DNA from: an uncultured Hyphomicrobiales bacterium
Lineage (GTDB): Bacteria; Pseudomonadota; Alphaproteobacteria; Rhizobiales; Xanthobacteraceae
NCBI GenBank assembly: GCA_903891395.1
Contig: CAITEM010000252.1
Location: forward strand, 1-6,000
DNA: 6,000 nucleotides
Direction: 5' to 3'
A program made the position numbers and the translations under genes. The notes beneath the pieces were generated by a model. The model had not been told where the DNA came from. It worked only from the letters and a program-made list of their open reading frames with translations, and did not search any database. How positions within the stretch are numbered: position 1 is the first letter of the stretch; the number at the start of each line of letters is the position of its first letter. Positions 1 through 5,284 of this stretch are shown here, in pieces.

Positions 1-1191
1 TCGAAGCTGCCGCTCGCCGGTGTGCCCTTTGCGGTGAAAAACCTGTTCGATATCGCGGGCCTTGCGACCGTTGCCGGCTCCAAGATCAATCGCTCGCACA
101 CGCCCGCCGCGGCCGACTCGCCGCTGATCACGAAGCTCGAAGCCGCCGGCGCCGTGCTGGTCGGCGCGCTCAACATGGGCGAATACGCTTACGACTTCAC
201 GGGCGAGAACGTGCACGACGGCCCGTCGCGCAATCCGCACGACGTCACGCGCATGAGCGGCGGCTCGTCGGGCGGCTCCGGCAGCGCCGTCGGCGGCGGC
301 CTGGTGCCGCTGGCGCTCGGCTCCGACACCAACGGCTCCATCCGCGTGCCGTCGTCGCTGTGCGGCATCTTCGGCTTGAAACCGACTTATGGGCGGCTCA
401 GCCGCGCCAATAGTTTTCCCTTCGTCGCCAGCCTCGATCATCTCGGGCCCTTCGCGCGCTCGGTGCGCGATCTGGCGCTGAGTTACGACGTCATGCAGGG
501 CTTCGACGCCGAGGACGCGGCCTGCGTCGATCGCGGCGTCGAGCCGGCGCTGGCCTCGCTCGACAACGGCATCGCGGGTCTGCGCATCGCGACCGCCGGC
601 GGCTATTGCAAGAAGGGTGCGTCGTCCGAGGCGCTGTCGGCGCTCGATACCGTCGCCAAGGCGCTCAACGCCAAAAGCGAAATCGAGATACCGGAAGCGG
701 CGAGGGCGCGCGCCGCGGCCTACATCATCACCACGACCGAAGGCGCGGCGCTGCACCTGACGCGCCTGCGCCAGCAGGCCGACGACTTCGATCCCGCCGT
801 GCGCGACCGGTTGATCGCCGGTGCCATGGTGCCGGCGACGCTGGTGGTGAAGGCGCAGAACTTCCGCCGCTGGTATCGCGACCGCGTGCTCGAACTGTTC
901 AAGGATTGCGACGCCATTCTCGCCCCGGCCACGCCGGTGACCGCGCCGAAGCTCGGGCAGGTGATGTTCACGCTCGACGGCGTCGAACTGCCGGTGCGCG
1001 CCAATATGGGCATCTACACGCAGCCGATTTCTTTCATCGGCCTGCCGGTGGTCGCGGTGCCGGTGCCGCTCAAGCCGCTGCCGATCGCAGTGCAGATCAT
1101 CTGTGCGCCGTGGCGCGAGGACATTGCCTTACGCATCGCGCGGGCGCTGGAACAGACGGGCGTCTGTGTCGCGCCGCAACCAAAATTTTAG
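1..1191 (+). CDS. AtzE-family amidase (amidase signature family), 5'-truncated by window edge
   Basis: This is an amidase-signature hydrolase that cleaves an amide bond with a Ser-cisSer-Lys triad, probably in the cytoplasm. The reading frame is open from base 1, and the visible start (LPLAGVPFAVKNLFDIAG) is the conserved core that normally lies 60-70 residues into such proteins, so the true start is upstream; the GTG at 22 is internal. About 396 residues are visible. The catalytic Lys is at 37-39, the glycine/serine loop GGSSGGSG at 259-282 holds the cis-Ser at 265-267, and the nucleophile Ser in DTNGSIR is at 337-339, with the usual 24-residue spacing between the two serines. The wording around ALNMGEYAYDF and GLKPTYGRLSR matches AtzE-type enzymes (1-carboxybiuret hydrolase and relatives) better than GatA. 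The adjoining HpxZ/AtzH-like gene supports this. The small AtzG partner would be upstream, outside the window. The exact substrate is uncertain. Confidence 0.9.
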   Translation, partial: SKLPLAGVPFAVKNLFDIAGLATVAGSKINRSHTPAAADSPLITKLEAAGAVLVGALNMGEYAYDFTGENVHDGPSRNPHDVTRMSGGSSGGSGSAVGGGLVPLALGSDTNGSIRVPSSLCGIFGLKPTYGRLSRANSFPFVASLDHLGPFARSVRDLALSYDVMQGFDAEDAACVDRGVEPALASLDNGIAGLRIATAGGYCKKGASSEALSALDTVAKALNAKSEIEIPEAARARAAAYIITTTEGAALHLTRLRQQADDFDPAVRDRLIAGAMVPATLVVKAQNFRRWYRDRVLELFKDCDAILAPATPVTAPKLGQVMFTLDGVELPVRANMGIYTQPISFIGLPVVAVPVPLKPLPIAVQIICAPWREDIALRIARALEQTGVCVAPQPKF

Positions 1192-1197
1192 GGAGAG
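1191..1197 (+). promoter_or_regulatory. Ribosome binding site of the HpxZ/AtzH-like gene
   Basis: GGGAGAG lies 5 bases before the ATG at 1203. Its first G is the last base of the amidase TAG stop codon. This tight spacing indicates that the two genes are read from one transcript and are probably translationally coupled. Confidence 0.7.
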
Positions 1198-1202
1198 CCG
1201 AG

Positions 1203-1589
1203 ATGGAAGTCGATCTGCCGGAGGTCGTGGCCGAAGTGCGCGCCGCCTTCGATCAATACGAAGTGGCGCTGGTGAACAACGACGTCGCCACGCTCGATGC
1301 GCTGTTCCGCGATGATCCGCGCACCATCCGCTATGGCGGCGGCGAAATTCTTTACGGCTATTCGGAGATCAAGTCGTTCCGGTCGGCGCGTTCGCCGGTT
1401 GGCCTCGGCCGCACCATTTCGAAAACGGTGATCACGACCTACGGCCGCGAATTCGCGACCGCGTCCACGCTGTACGAACGCCCGTCGGCGCCGGGCAAAA
1501 TCGGCCGTCAGATGCAGACCTGGGTGAAATTTCCCGAAGGCTGGCGCGTCGTCGCCGCGCACGTCAGCATGATCGATCCGCCAAAGTAA
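1203..1589 (+). CDS. HpxZ/AtzH-like protein (SnoaL/NTF2-like fold, DUF3225 type)
   Basis: This 128-residue protein belongs to the family annotated as oxalurate catabolism protein HpxZ, whose characterised member AtzH converts 1,3-dicarboxyurea to allophanate in the cyanuric acid pathway. An NTF2-like cone fold is expected: an N-terminal helix (VVAEVRAAFDQYEVAL, about 8-23), the LDALFRDDPRTIRYG segment (31-45), and C-terminal strands with GRQMQTWVKFPEGWRVVAAH (101-120), a family hallmark. From memory, Tyr22 and Arg46 matter in the AtzH pocket; Tyr19 and Arg43 here have the same spacing and probably correspond. The start is the ATG with a good ribosome site; a longer in-frame extension upstream only overlaps the amidase gene. 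It lies 11 bases after the amidase stop, the AtzE-AtzH order seen in ureide-degrading clusters. Whether the true substrate is a carboxyurea or an oxalurate-type compound cannot be told. Confidence 0.88.
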   Translation: MEVDLPEVVAEVRAAFDQYEVALVNNDVATLDALFRDDPRTIRYGGGEILYGYSEIKSFRSARSPVGLGRTISKTVITTYGREFATASTLYERPSAPGKIGRQMQTWVKFPEGWRVVAAHVSMIDPPK

Positions 1590-1598
1590 TTTCTTTGG
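1581..1598 (+). other. Inverted repeat over the stop codon of the HpxZ/AtzH-like gene
   Basis: CCAAAG at 1581-1586 and CTTTGG at 1593-1598 form a perfect 6-bp stem with a 6-base loop, TAATTT, that begins with the TAA stop codon. No T-run follows on the plus strand (CGCAATAAAAAA follows), so it is not a convincing intrinsic terminator for the amidase operon. It might protect the 3' end of the transcript. It may also be chance. Confidence 0.3.
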
Positions 1599-1604
1599 CG
1601 CAAT

Positions 1605-1635
1605 AAAAAAACGCCACGGCCCGAAAGCCGCGGCG
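1605..1635 (-). terminator. Rho-independent terminator of the minus-strand three-gene unit
   Basis: Read on the minus strand, CGCCGCGGC (1635-1627), a 6-base loop TTTCGG, and GCCGTGGCG (1620-1612) form a 9-bp stem with a single G-T wobble. It is followed at once by seven T (1611-1605). It lies 24 bases after the TAA of the receptor gene. On the plus strand the stem is followed by CTGATTGTTC rather than a T-run, so it should act mainly on minus-strand transcription. Confidence 0.88.
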
Positions 1636-1659
1636 CTGATTGTTCGAAAGAAAGGTGCG

Positions 1660-2631
1660 TTATTCGACGCTGACGCCGCTGGCTTTGATCGGCACTTCCC
1701 ATTTCTTGATTTCATCGGCGGTGAATTTGCCGAGATACTCGGAGCTTTGCCGGTTGGGGGCGACGACCATGGCGCCGATGCCTTCCAGGCGTTCCTTGAC
1801 CGCCGGCGAGTTCATGGCCTGGACCGCGACGTCGTGCAGCTTCTTGACGACGTCGGCGGGCGCGCCCTTCGGCAGATAGATCGCGTTCCAGGTATAGGCC
1901 TGCACGTCGAGACCCTGTTCCCGCGTGGTCTGCAGGTTCGGCAGCACCGGCGAGCGGTCGGCGGTCATGATCGCCAAGGCGCGCACCGTGCCGCCGTCGA
2001 TCTGCGGCTTGGCGGTAGAGAGAATCTCGCACAGGAAGTCGATGCGGCCGGCGACCAGATCCTGCATCGCGGGTCCGGTGCCTTTGTAGGGCACATGCGT
2101 GATGTCGGTGCCCATCGCGGTGTTCAGCACGACGCAGCCGAGATGTGTCGCCGAGCCGGCGCCCGCCGAACCGAATTGCATCTTGCCGGCGTTGGCCTCG
2201 GCATAGGCGATGAATTCCTTGAGGTCCTTGGCGGGCAGGTCCTTGCGCACCAGGAGCGCGATCGGAACGTCGGCGATCAGCGCCACGGGTGTGAAGTCGG
2301 TCAGCGAATTATAGAGCGGCTTCTTGTAGAGCGTCTGGCCCTGCGCGTGGGTCCCGACAGTGCCGAGCGTCATGGTGTAGCCATCCGGCGTGGCGTCGGC
2401 GCCGCGCCGCGAACCGGTCATACCGCCGGCGCCGCCGACGTTCTCGACGATCACGGTCTGGTTCATCAGTTCGCCCATCTTCTGCGCCATGATGCGGCCG
2501 AGTACGTCGGTCGGACCGCCCGCGGCGAACGGGATCACCATGGTCAGCGAATGATTGGGAAAGTTCTGCGCGCCGGCAGCACCGGTCAGCGCGATCAAAG
2601 CGGCAACAGTCGCGATTATTGTTTTTCTCAT
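1660..2631 (-). CDS. TTT-family (TctC/Bug-like) periplasmic solute-binding receptor
   Basis: This is a 323-residue extracytoplasmic receptor of the tripartite tricarboxylate transporter family. A Sec signal peptide is clear: MRK, a hydrophobic stretch to about residue 17, and a likely cleavage after AGA at 19-21 before QNFP. Family marks follow: the first ligand loop VIPFAAGGPTD (32-42), ENVGGAGG (63-70), the second ligand loop GSAGAGSATHL (154-164), VPYKGTGPAMQDLVAGRID (180-198) and YLPKGAPADVV (252-262). The length is normal for the family. I chose the ATG at 2631 because GGAGGA stands 7 bases upstream; an in-frame GTG at 2646 overlaps that ribosome site. Bug receptors usually bind carboxylates or similar small polar solutes, but the ligand is not predictable here. 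No membrane subunits (TctA/TctB) are in the window, so it is a local orphan, as is common in this family. It is the last gene of its unit. Confidence 0.93.
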   Translation of the reverse strand: MRKTIIATVAALIALTGAAGAQNFPNHSLTMVIPFAAGGPTDVLGRIMAQKMGELMNQTVIVENVGGAGGMTGSRRGADATPDGYTMTLGTVGTHAQGQTLYKKPLYNSLTDFTPVALIADVPIALLVRKDLPAKDLKEFIAYAEANAGKMQFGSAGAGSATHLGCVVLNTAMGTDITHVPYKGTGPAMQDLVAGRIDFLCEILSTAKPQIDGGTVRALAIMTADRSPVLPNLQTTREQGLDVQAYTWNAIYLPKGAPADVVKKLHDVAVQAMNSPAVKERLEGIGAMVVAPNRQSSEYLGKFTADEIKKWEVPIKASGVSVE

Positions 2632-2638
2632 CGGGGTC

Positions 2639-2644
2639 TCCTCC
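2639..2644 (-). promoter_or_regulatory. Ribosome binding site of the TTT receptor gene
   Basis: A strong GGAGGA lies 7 bases before the ATG at 2631 and decides that start over the upstream in-frame GTG. Just upstream a short CCAC/GTGG inverted repeat (2643-2655) overlaps the site by two bases; it is too small to call as a regulatory hairpin. Confidence 0.75.
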
Positions 2645-2707
2645 ACATTAGGTGGCGAACCCTGACGGTACCCGCGATGCTGGTCAAGGCCGCCAATAGG
2701 CCGCAGA

Positions 2708-3916
2708 TCAGCCCGCTTCGACGACCTCTTCGGGGAATTGATGCAGCCGGTCGCCCGGACCGTTGCCGCCGATGATGTAGTTGTCGCACAGCCAGTTGAG
2801 ATAACCGGCGTGGATGTAGGTCGGATGCACGACGATATTCATGTCCGGCTGAATGGTCATGGGCTCATCGTTGCGGATCAGCGGACGCTCGACCAGGTCG
2901 TAGCCCTGGCCGTGGCAATAGAGCCGCGCTTCCATCGGTCGGCCGTTCTTGCGCATGAAGGCGTTGAAGCCGTCCCAGACGTCCTTGGACGACGTGCCGG
3001 GCTTGAGCAGGTCGAGCGTGACCTTGCGGGCTTCCATGCAGAAGGCGAGTTCGTCCTTCATCTCTTGCGGCACTTTGACGCCGACGACACAGGAGCGGCC
3101 GAGTTCGGTGTACATGCCGCCCGGGCCGTTATCTTCGACCAGCAAGGCAATCTGGTCGCCTTTCTGGATGACGCGGTTCTGGAGGTGCTTGTTGGCGAAC
3201 TTCGACGGCGTGCCGAGCGGCATCGAGGCGCACAGATAGATGCCGTTCTCGCTGCCATGCGATACGCTGTACTGCTGGGCGATGGCGGCGACTTCGGTGT
3301 CGCGCATGCCGGGCTTGGCGGCGGCGAAGGCGGCGCGCATGGCGCCGTCCTGCATCAGAGCCGCGCGCTTCACGAGTTCCTGTTCTTCCGCGCTCTTGAT
3401 CACCTTGATCTTGTCGACCAGGTCGGAGGCATCGACGTAGCGCGCTTTCGGGAAAGTGCGCTTGACGTAGTCGAGCATGGCGTAGGACATCTGGTAAGTG
3501 CCGACATAGCCGATGGTGCCGTTGCGGAACGGCTCCAATGCTTTGACCGCCAGTTCGGGATCGTAATCTTTGGTGTAGTGCGCCGAGGCGTAGCTCGGTG
3601 TCGTCATTATCTTCTTGACGCCGCGCCAGTTGAGATCGCCCTGGGCCGTCGTCTCGCTGCCGCCGAACGGTCCCTGGCAAACGACGGTCATGTCGTCCTC
3701 GCGCGGGAATACCACGGTGTTGGGGTAGCCATTGGTTGCCGGCATGTCCGTGAAGTAGCGGACGTAACCGCCCATGTGATCGTTGTTGTTCTGCATCAGC
3801 AGGACGTCGATCTTGGCGTCGGCCATTGCGGCGCGCACCAGCTTCCAGCGGCGTTCAAGCTCGCCGGTCGAGATTGGCGTGTTCAGGCGTTCGGACAAAG
3901 TCCCGGATTTGGCCAT
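2708..3916 (-). CDS. M24-fold (creatinase/aminopeptidase P-like) hydrolase with degenerate metal site
   Basis: This 402-residue protein has the two-domain build of creatinase, prolidase and aminopeptidase P: an N-terminal creatinase-N domain (about 15-165) and a C-terminal pita-bread domain (about 175-392). Recognisable parts are the linker IKVIKSAEEQELVKRAA (170-186), KPGM (201-204), the KGDQIALLVEDNGPGGMYTE core (252-271), CHGQGYDLVERP (334-345) and MNIVVHPTYI (359-368). In metal-dependent members the five ligands are Asp, Asp, His, Glu, Glu. Here the Asp positions read Val/Glu/Asp 260-262 and Glu271, the His is kept (H335), the next Glu is His364, and the last falls at about Cys377. Hydrolysis of a C-N bond without metal, as in creatinase, is therefore more likely than peptidase action, although this is inference. 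The start ATG follows GGAGGA by 6 bases. Three bases separate it from the upstream dehydrogenase stop. The gap to the downstream receptor gene is 76 bases. Confidence 0.88.
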   Translation of the reverse strand: MAKSGTLSERLNTPISTGELERRWKLVRAAMADAKIDVLLMQNNNDHMGGYVRYFTDMPATNGYPNTVVFPREDDMTVVCQGPFGGSETTAQGDLNWRGVKKIMTTPSYASAHYTKDYDPELAVKALEPFRNGTIGYVGTYQMSYAMLDYVKRTFPKARYVDASDLVDKIKVIKSAEEQELVKRAALMQDGAMRAAFAAAKPGMRDTEVAAIAQQYSVSHGSENGIYLCASMPLGTPSKFANKHLQNRVIQKGDQIALLVEDNGPGGMYTELGRSCVVGVKVPQEMKDELAFCMEARKVTLDLLKPGTSSKDVWDGFNAFMRKNGRPMEARLYCHGQGYDLVERPLIRNDEPMTIQPDMNIVVHPTYIHAGYLNWLCDNYIIGGNGPGDRLHQFPEEVVEAG

Positions 3917-3919
3917 CGT

Positions 3920-4891
3920 TCATCCTCCCCAGGATGTGGGTTTGCGCACGATGTTGATCATGCTTTTGAGATCGTTGTTGAGAAACTTTGCCATATTGCC
4001 GGCAATGGTCGGCATGGCGCGGTCTTCGTAGCCGTGCGAATAGCCGCCGAGATGCGGGAACACCGTGACGTTCTTGGTCTTCCAGATCGGGTTGGCCGCG
4101 GGCAGCGGTTCTTCCGAGAACACGTCGAGGGCAGCGCCTGCGATCGTGCCGGCTTCGAGGGCCTTGATCAACGCCGGTTCGTCGACCACGCCGCCGCGCG
4201 CCACGTTGACGAGGTAAGCGGTCGGCTTCATCGCCGCCAGAACTTTTTCACCGATGATGCCGCGCGTTTCCGGCGTCAGCGGCGCGAGGGCGACCAGATA
4301 GTCGAACTCCGGCGCGACCTTCAGCAGATCGTCGCGTGCGACCACGCGGTCGAAACCGGGAGCGGGGCGTGGCGAGCCGCTGAGGCCGACGACCGTCATG
4401 CCGAAGGCTTTGCAGATCGGCGCTAGATACTCGGCGATCAGGCCGACGCCGAGGATGCCGACGGTCTTGCCTTCGAGCAGATGCGATGGCCAGCGCTCCC
4501 AGGCGCTGCGTTCCTGCGCGCGCGCCGAGCGCGGCATGTCGCGCGCCAGCGACAGCATGTAGGCGATGGTCGCTTCCGACACCGGCGGGCCGTGAATGCC
4601 GCGCACGTTGGTGACGATGACCTCTTTGCCGAGCGAGGGCAGGTCGACGATGTTGTCGACCCCGGTGCCGAGCGCCTGGATCCATTTCAGATTGGGCGCT
4701 TCCTGCACGACATGGTCTGCCATCGGCGGCGAAAAGCACAACAGCACGTTGGTGTCGGCGATGTAGGGGCCGACGTCGTTGTGGTGACCGACGACATTGA
4801 TGGTCAGGTGCGGAAACCGCTCCAGCAACATGGCCTTGTAACGGGCCCGCATGGCTTCCTGGACTTCGGTGAGGATGAGAATGTTTGTCAT
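3920..4891 (-). CDS. D-2-hydroxyacid dehydrogenase, NAD(P)-dependent
   Basis: This 323-residue protein belongs to the D-isomer-specific 2-hydroxyacid dehydrogenase family (glyoxylate/hydroxypyruvate reductase and phosphoglycerate dehydrogenase relatives), which interconverts 2-keto and D-2-hydroxy acids in the cytoplasm. The catalytic domain is split (about 1-95 plus the C-terminal end) around a Rossmann domain. Visible marks are IQALGTGVDNI (71-81), the nucleotide loop GILGVGLIA (145-153, GxGxxA instead of GxGxxG), Arg232 in NVARGG, Glu261 in DVFSEEP and His280 in PHLGG, the usual Arg-Glu-His triad. No acidic residue follows the second strand (VVGLSGSPR, 167-175), so NADP use is possible. 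I chose the ATG at 4891 because MTNILILTEV is a typical first strand; an in-frame ATG at 4954 would add a 21-residue tail unlike the family and starts inside an inverted repeat. It is the first gene of the minus-strand unit. Confidence 0.92.
   Translation of the reverse strand: MTNILILTEVQEAMRARYKAMLLERFPHLTINVVGHHNDVGPYIADTNVLLCFSPPMADHVVQEAPNLKWIQALGTGVDNIVDLPSLGKEVIVTNVRGIHGPPVSEATIAYMLSLARDMPRSARAQERSAWERWPSHLLEGKTVGILGVGLIAEYLAPICKAFGMTVVGLSGSPRPAPGFDRVVARDDLLKVAPEFDYLVALAPLTPETRGIIGEKVLAAMKPTAYLVNVARGGVVDEPALIKALEAGTIAGAALDVFSEEPLPAANPIWKTKNVTVFPHLGGYSHGYEDRAMPTIAGNMAKFLNNDLKSMINIVRKPTSWGG
3923..3928 (-). promoter_or_regulatory. Ribosome binding site of the M24-fold gene, inside the dehydrogenase coding end
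   Basis: The last two Gly codons of the dehydrogenase (GGA GGA, just before TGA) themselves form the GGAGGA site for the next gene, 6 bases before its ATG at 3916. Ribosomes finishing the dehydrogenase would stop on top of this site, which favours coupled translation. Confidence 0.75.
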
Positions 4892-4899
4892 GGCGGGCT

Positions 4900-4927
4900 G
4901 GTATAGAGGCAAATGGAAGCCGGGCAA
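4900..4927 (-). promoter_or_regulatory. Candidate promoter of the dehydrogenase unit
   Basis: On the minus strand, TTGCCC (4927-4922) and TATACC (4905-4900) are 16 bases apart, each matching four of six bases of the sigma-70 consensus. The -10 box ends 8 bases before the ATG at 4891, and I see no Shine-Dalgarno motif in between (AGCCCGCC). If real, transcription would begin at or very near the start codon and give a leaderless or nearly leaderless message. The call rests on sequence match alone. Confidence 0.35.
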
Positions 4928-4944
4928 ATCCCGCTTGGTTGTGG

Positions 4945-4973
4945 TGGCCCGCATCGCGGGCCTGCGCTAGAAT
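4945..4973 (+). promoter_or_regulatory. Candidate promoter of the small membrane protein gene
   Basis: TAGAAT at 4968-4973 matches five of six bases of the sigma-70 -10 consensus and would place the transcript start near 4980, about 20 bases before the ATG at 5000. The best -35 at 17-base spacing is TGGCCC (4945-4950), only three of six. The weak -35 suggests an activator or low basal activity, if the promoter is real. Confidence 0.35.
4946..4962. promoter_or_regulatory. Perfect 7-bp inverted repeat in the divergent intergenic region, possible operator
   Basis: GGCCCGC (4946-4952) and GCGGGCC (4956-4962) form a perfect dyad around ATC. Neither strand has a T-run after it, so it is not an intrinsic terminator. 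It lies between the diverging dehydrogenase unit and the small membrane protein gene, and fills most of the space between the candidate -35 and -10 boxes of the rightward promoter, which would suit a repressor site. In GC-rich DNA a 7-bp dyad can arise by chance. Confidence 0.4.
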
Positions 4974-4999
4974 TCCGCCAGGCGGCCGTGAGAAGAGAG

Positions 5000-5212
5000 A
5001 TGACAATGCCAATCGATCTGAGTGTTGTGGACTGGGTCTACGTCGGGGTGCTGGCGGTGTTCGCCTTTTTCGCCACCGTGGTCGGCAACTTGCTGTCCTT
5101 CAACCATCGCGGGGTGGCGGCTTTTCTGGCGGCCGCCATTTTCGTCGTCCTGTTTGTGGCCTGGACCTATTACCCGCACGGCCTGCCGCTGCCGACCCGG
5201 CTTGCGCCCTGA
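5000..5212 (+). CDS. Small two-helix inner-membrane protein, unknown function
   Basis: This 70-residue protein starts MTMPIDLSVVDWVYVG. Two hydrophobic segments are evident: about 12-32 (through VLAVFAFFATVVGNLL) and about 38-58 (through AAFLAAAIFVVLFVAWTYY), joined by the short loop SFNHRG. The Arg and His in the loop and the two Asp in the N-terminal tail suggest that the loop faces the cytoplasm and both ends face the periplasm. The C-terminal tail is proline-rich (PHGLPLP). A purine-rich AGAAGAGAG (4991-4999) precedes the ATG at 5000; a second ATG at 5006 is equally plausible and has better spacing (6 bases). The longer in-frame extension from 4913 has no hydrophobic pattern and overlaps the promoter region, so I left it out. 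I recognise no family with a known role. It may be a lone gene, or may share transcription with the CoA-transferase 72 bases downstream. Confidence 0.72.
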   Translation: MTMPIDLSVVDWVYVGVLAVFAFFATVVGNLLSFNHRGVAAFLAAAIFVVLFVAWTYYPHGLPLPTRLAP

Positions 5213-5219
5213 CGTTTGC

Positions 5220-5249
5220 TTGACCTTTTCTGCGGCCATAGGCCATGTA
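5220..5249 (+). promoter_or_regulatory. Candidate promoter of the CoA-transferase gene
   Basis: TTGACC (5220-5225), preceded by C to give CTTGAC as favoured in alphaproteobacteria, is a good -35 box in the 72-base gap before the CoA-transferase. The -10 region is poor: CATGTA (5244-5249) at 18-base spacing is the best placed. It is a tentative call based on one good hexamer. Confidence 0.3.
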
Positions 5250-5276
5250 AAGCTGTCATCGGCCGGAGAATTGGGC

Positions 5277-5281
5277 AGGAG
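5277..5281 (+). promoter_or_regulatory. Ribosome binding site of the CoA-transferase subunit A gene
   Basis: AGGAG stands only 3 bases before the ATG at 5285, closer than the usual 5-9. It still fixes the start, as the protein from this ATG (MKKVYPDAKSAL) begins where family members begin. Confidence 0.6.
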
Positions 5282-5284
5282 TTC

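Noticed and set aside
606..1202. N-terminal extension of the HpxZ/AtzH-like protein overlapping the amidase gene
   Set aside because: The extension is an out-of-frame, Arg/Ala-rich reading of the amidase gene. The ATG at 1203 has a proper ribosome site and gives the family's normal length.
2656..2700. CTTGAC on the minus strand in the gap between the M24-fold and receptor genes, as an internal promoter
   Set aside because: No acceptable -10 box lies at 15-19 bases spacing; the nearest candidate (TACCGT) is only 11 bases away.
1747..2775. Plus-strand open frame of 342 codons antisense to the receptor gene
   Set aside because: It has the same mirror-frame composition and lies over a gene with a clear signal peptide, motifs and ribosome site.
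2738..4426. Plus-strand open frame of 562 codons antisense to the M24-fold and dehydrogenase genes
   Set aside because: It covers two well-supported minus-strand genes, is rich in His, Arg, Val, Asp and Gly as mirror frames of GC-rich genes are, and resembles no protein family. Long antisense frames are expected at this base composition.
4892..4954. Longer start of the dehydrogenase at ATG 4954
   Set aside because: The extra 21 residues (Arg/Thr/Lys then Pro-rich) are unlike the family, the start lies within an inverted repeat, and no ribosome site precedes it.
5234..5244. GGCC-ATA-GGCC dyad before the CoA-transferase gene
   Set aside because: Four-base arms of G and C are expected by chance at this composition, and nothing else supports a site.
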